From: Beverwykella pulmonaria | Lineage: Eukaryota > Ascomycota > Dothideomycetes > Pleosporales > Melanommataceae | Direction of reading: 5' to 3' | Length of the DNA: 64,000 nucleotides | Assembly: GCA_001599595.1 (NCBI GenBank) | Contig: BCHH01000002.1 | Coordinates: 1,764,053 to 1,828,052, forward strand | In this document: positions 63,876 to 64,000 of the stretch, piece by piece | Layout of the letters: each line of letters starts with the position of its first letter | Position numbering within the stretch: position 1 is the first letter of the stretch | Program-made: the position numbers and the translations under genes | The notes under the pieces: model-generated | The model's input: only the letters and a program-made list of their open reading frames with translations | Told to the model about the DNA's origin: nothing | Databases searched by the model: none

Positions 63876-64000
63876 AGGATAACGGATAGATGGCGCTGGG
63901 AAGATAGACATAGATGGTATACCACGTCGCAATTGAATCTCTTGCATCGCGCATATCTCTACACATAAATGTCATGCACACACGTCCGCATGCGGTATGC

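Noticed and set aside
1..64000. CRISPR arrays, bacterial operons, prophage
   Set aside because: No regularly spaced repeats with unique spacers, and spliceosomal introns are found throughout; this is eukaryotic DNA.
1..64000. A secondary-metabolite gene cluster
   Set aside because: The only tailoring-type gene near 48 kb is a broken P450; no polyketide or peptide synthase, transporter or pathway regulator is present.

Overview
The window looks like nuclear DNA of a filamentous ascomycete (Pezizomycotina), most likely a dothideomycete. The evidence is short introns (43 to 206 nt) with GT..AG borders and CTAAC/CTGAC-like branch sites, a C-to-T/G-to-A decay pattern typical of RIP in a copia retrotransposon, a NACHT-ankyrin NLR gene, and fungal-specific genes such as NTE1, ARP9, UBP16-type and DUF3112. 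The class-level assignment is inference from gene content; I did not recognise a specific strain.

The window is a mosaic. From 1 to about 17.9 kb it is accessory and decayed: a RIP-damaged copia element ending in a 133-bp LTR, which abuts the 3' end of a NACHT-ankyrin gene; a matching solo LTR at 14.15 kb with a perfect 5-bp target duplication; two inverted copies of a module made of a tRNA-His-like sequence plus a decayed gene; relics of a patatin-like gene, coiled-coil genes and small secreted cysteine-rich proteins. From 17.9 to 29.7 kb lie intact genes: a RING-CH membrane E3 ligase, a TANGO2/NRDE protein, a UPF0132-type membrane protein, an SR-like nuclear protein, a secreted or anchored putative beta-1,2-glucanase and a DUF3112 seven-helix-type membrane protein. 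From 29.7 to 35 kb is sparse again, with one intron-rich orphan gene and small tandem repeats.

From 35 to 46.7 kb lie a conserved 595-aa fungal protein, a Gfo/Idh/MocA oxidoreductase, a mitochondrial-type ubiquitin protease divergent from mitoribosomal protein bL9m, and a class II fructose-bisphosphate aldolase that reconstructs perfectly with ten introns. From 46.7 to 54.8 kb is accessory: a cytochrome P450 relic, a small coiled-coil gene, and an intact patatin-like phospholipase with a C-terminal zinc-finger-like segment. From 54.8 kb to the end the core genes return: guanine deaminase, ARP9 (SWI/SNF and RSC chromatin remodelling) and NTE1 (lysophospholipase of the ER), the last two divergent across a 329-bp promoter.

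The genes do not form one pathway or a secondary-metabolite cluster. The strongest themes are the retroelement activity and decay next to an NLR gene, several phospholipase/patatin loci of different ages, and the alternation of conserved and fast-decaying segments. All exon models were assembled by hand from frame continuity, splice motifs and family resemblance; none was checked by alignment.
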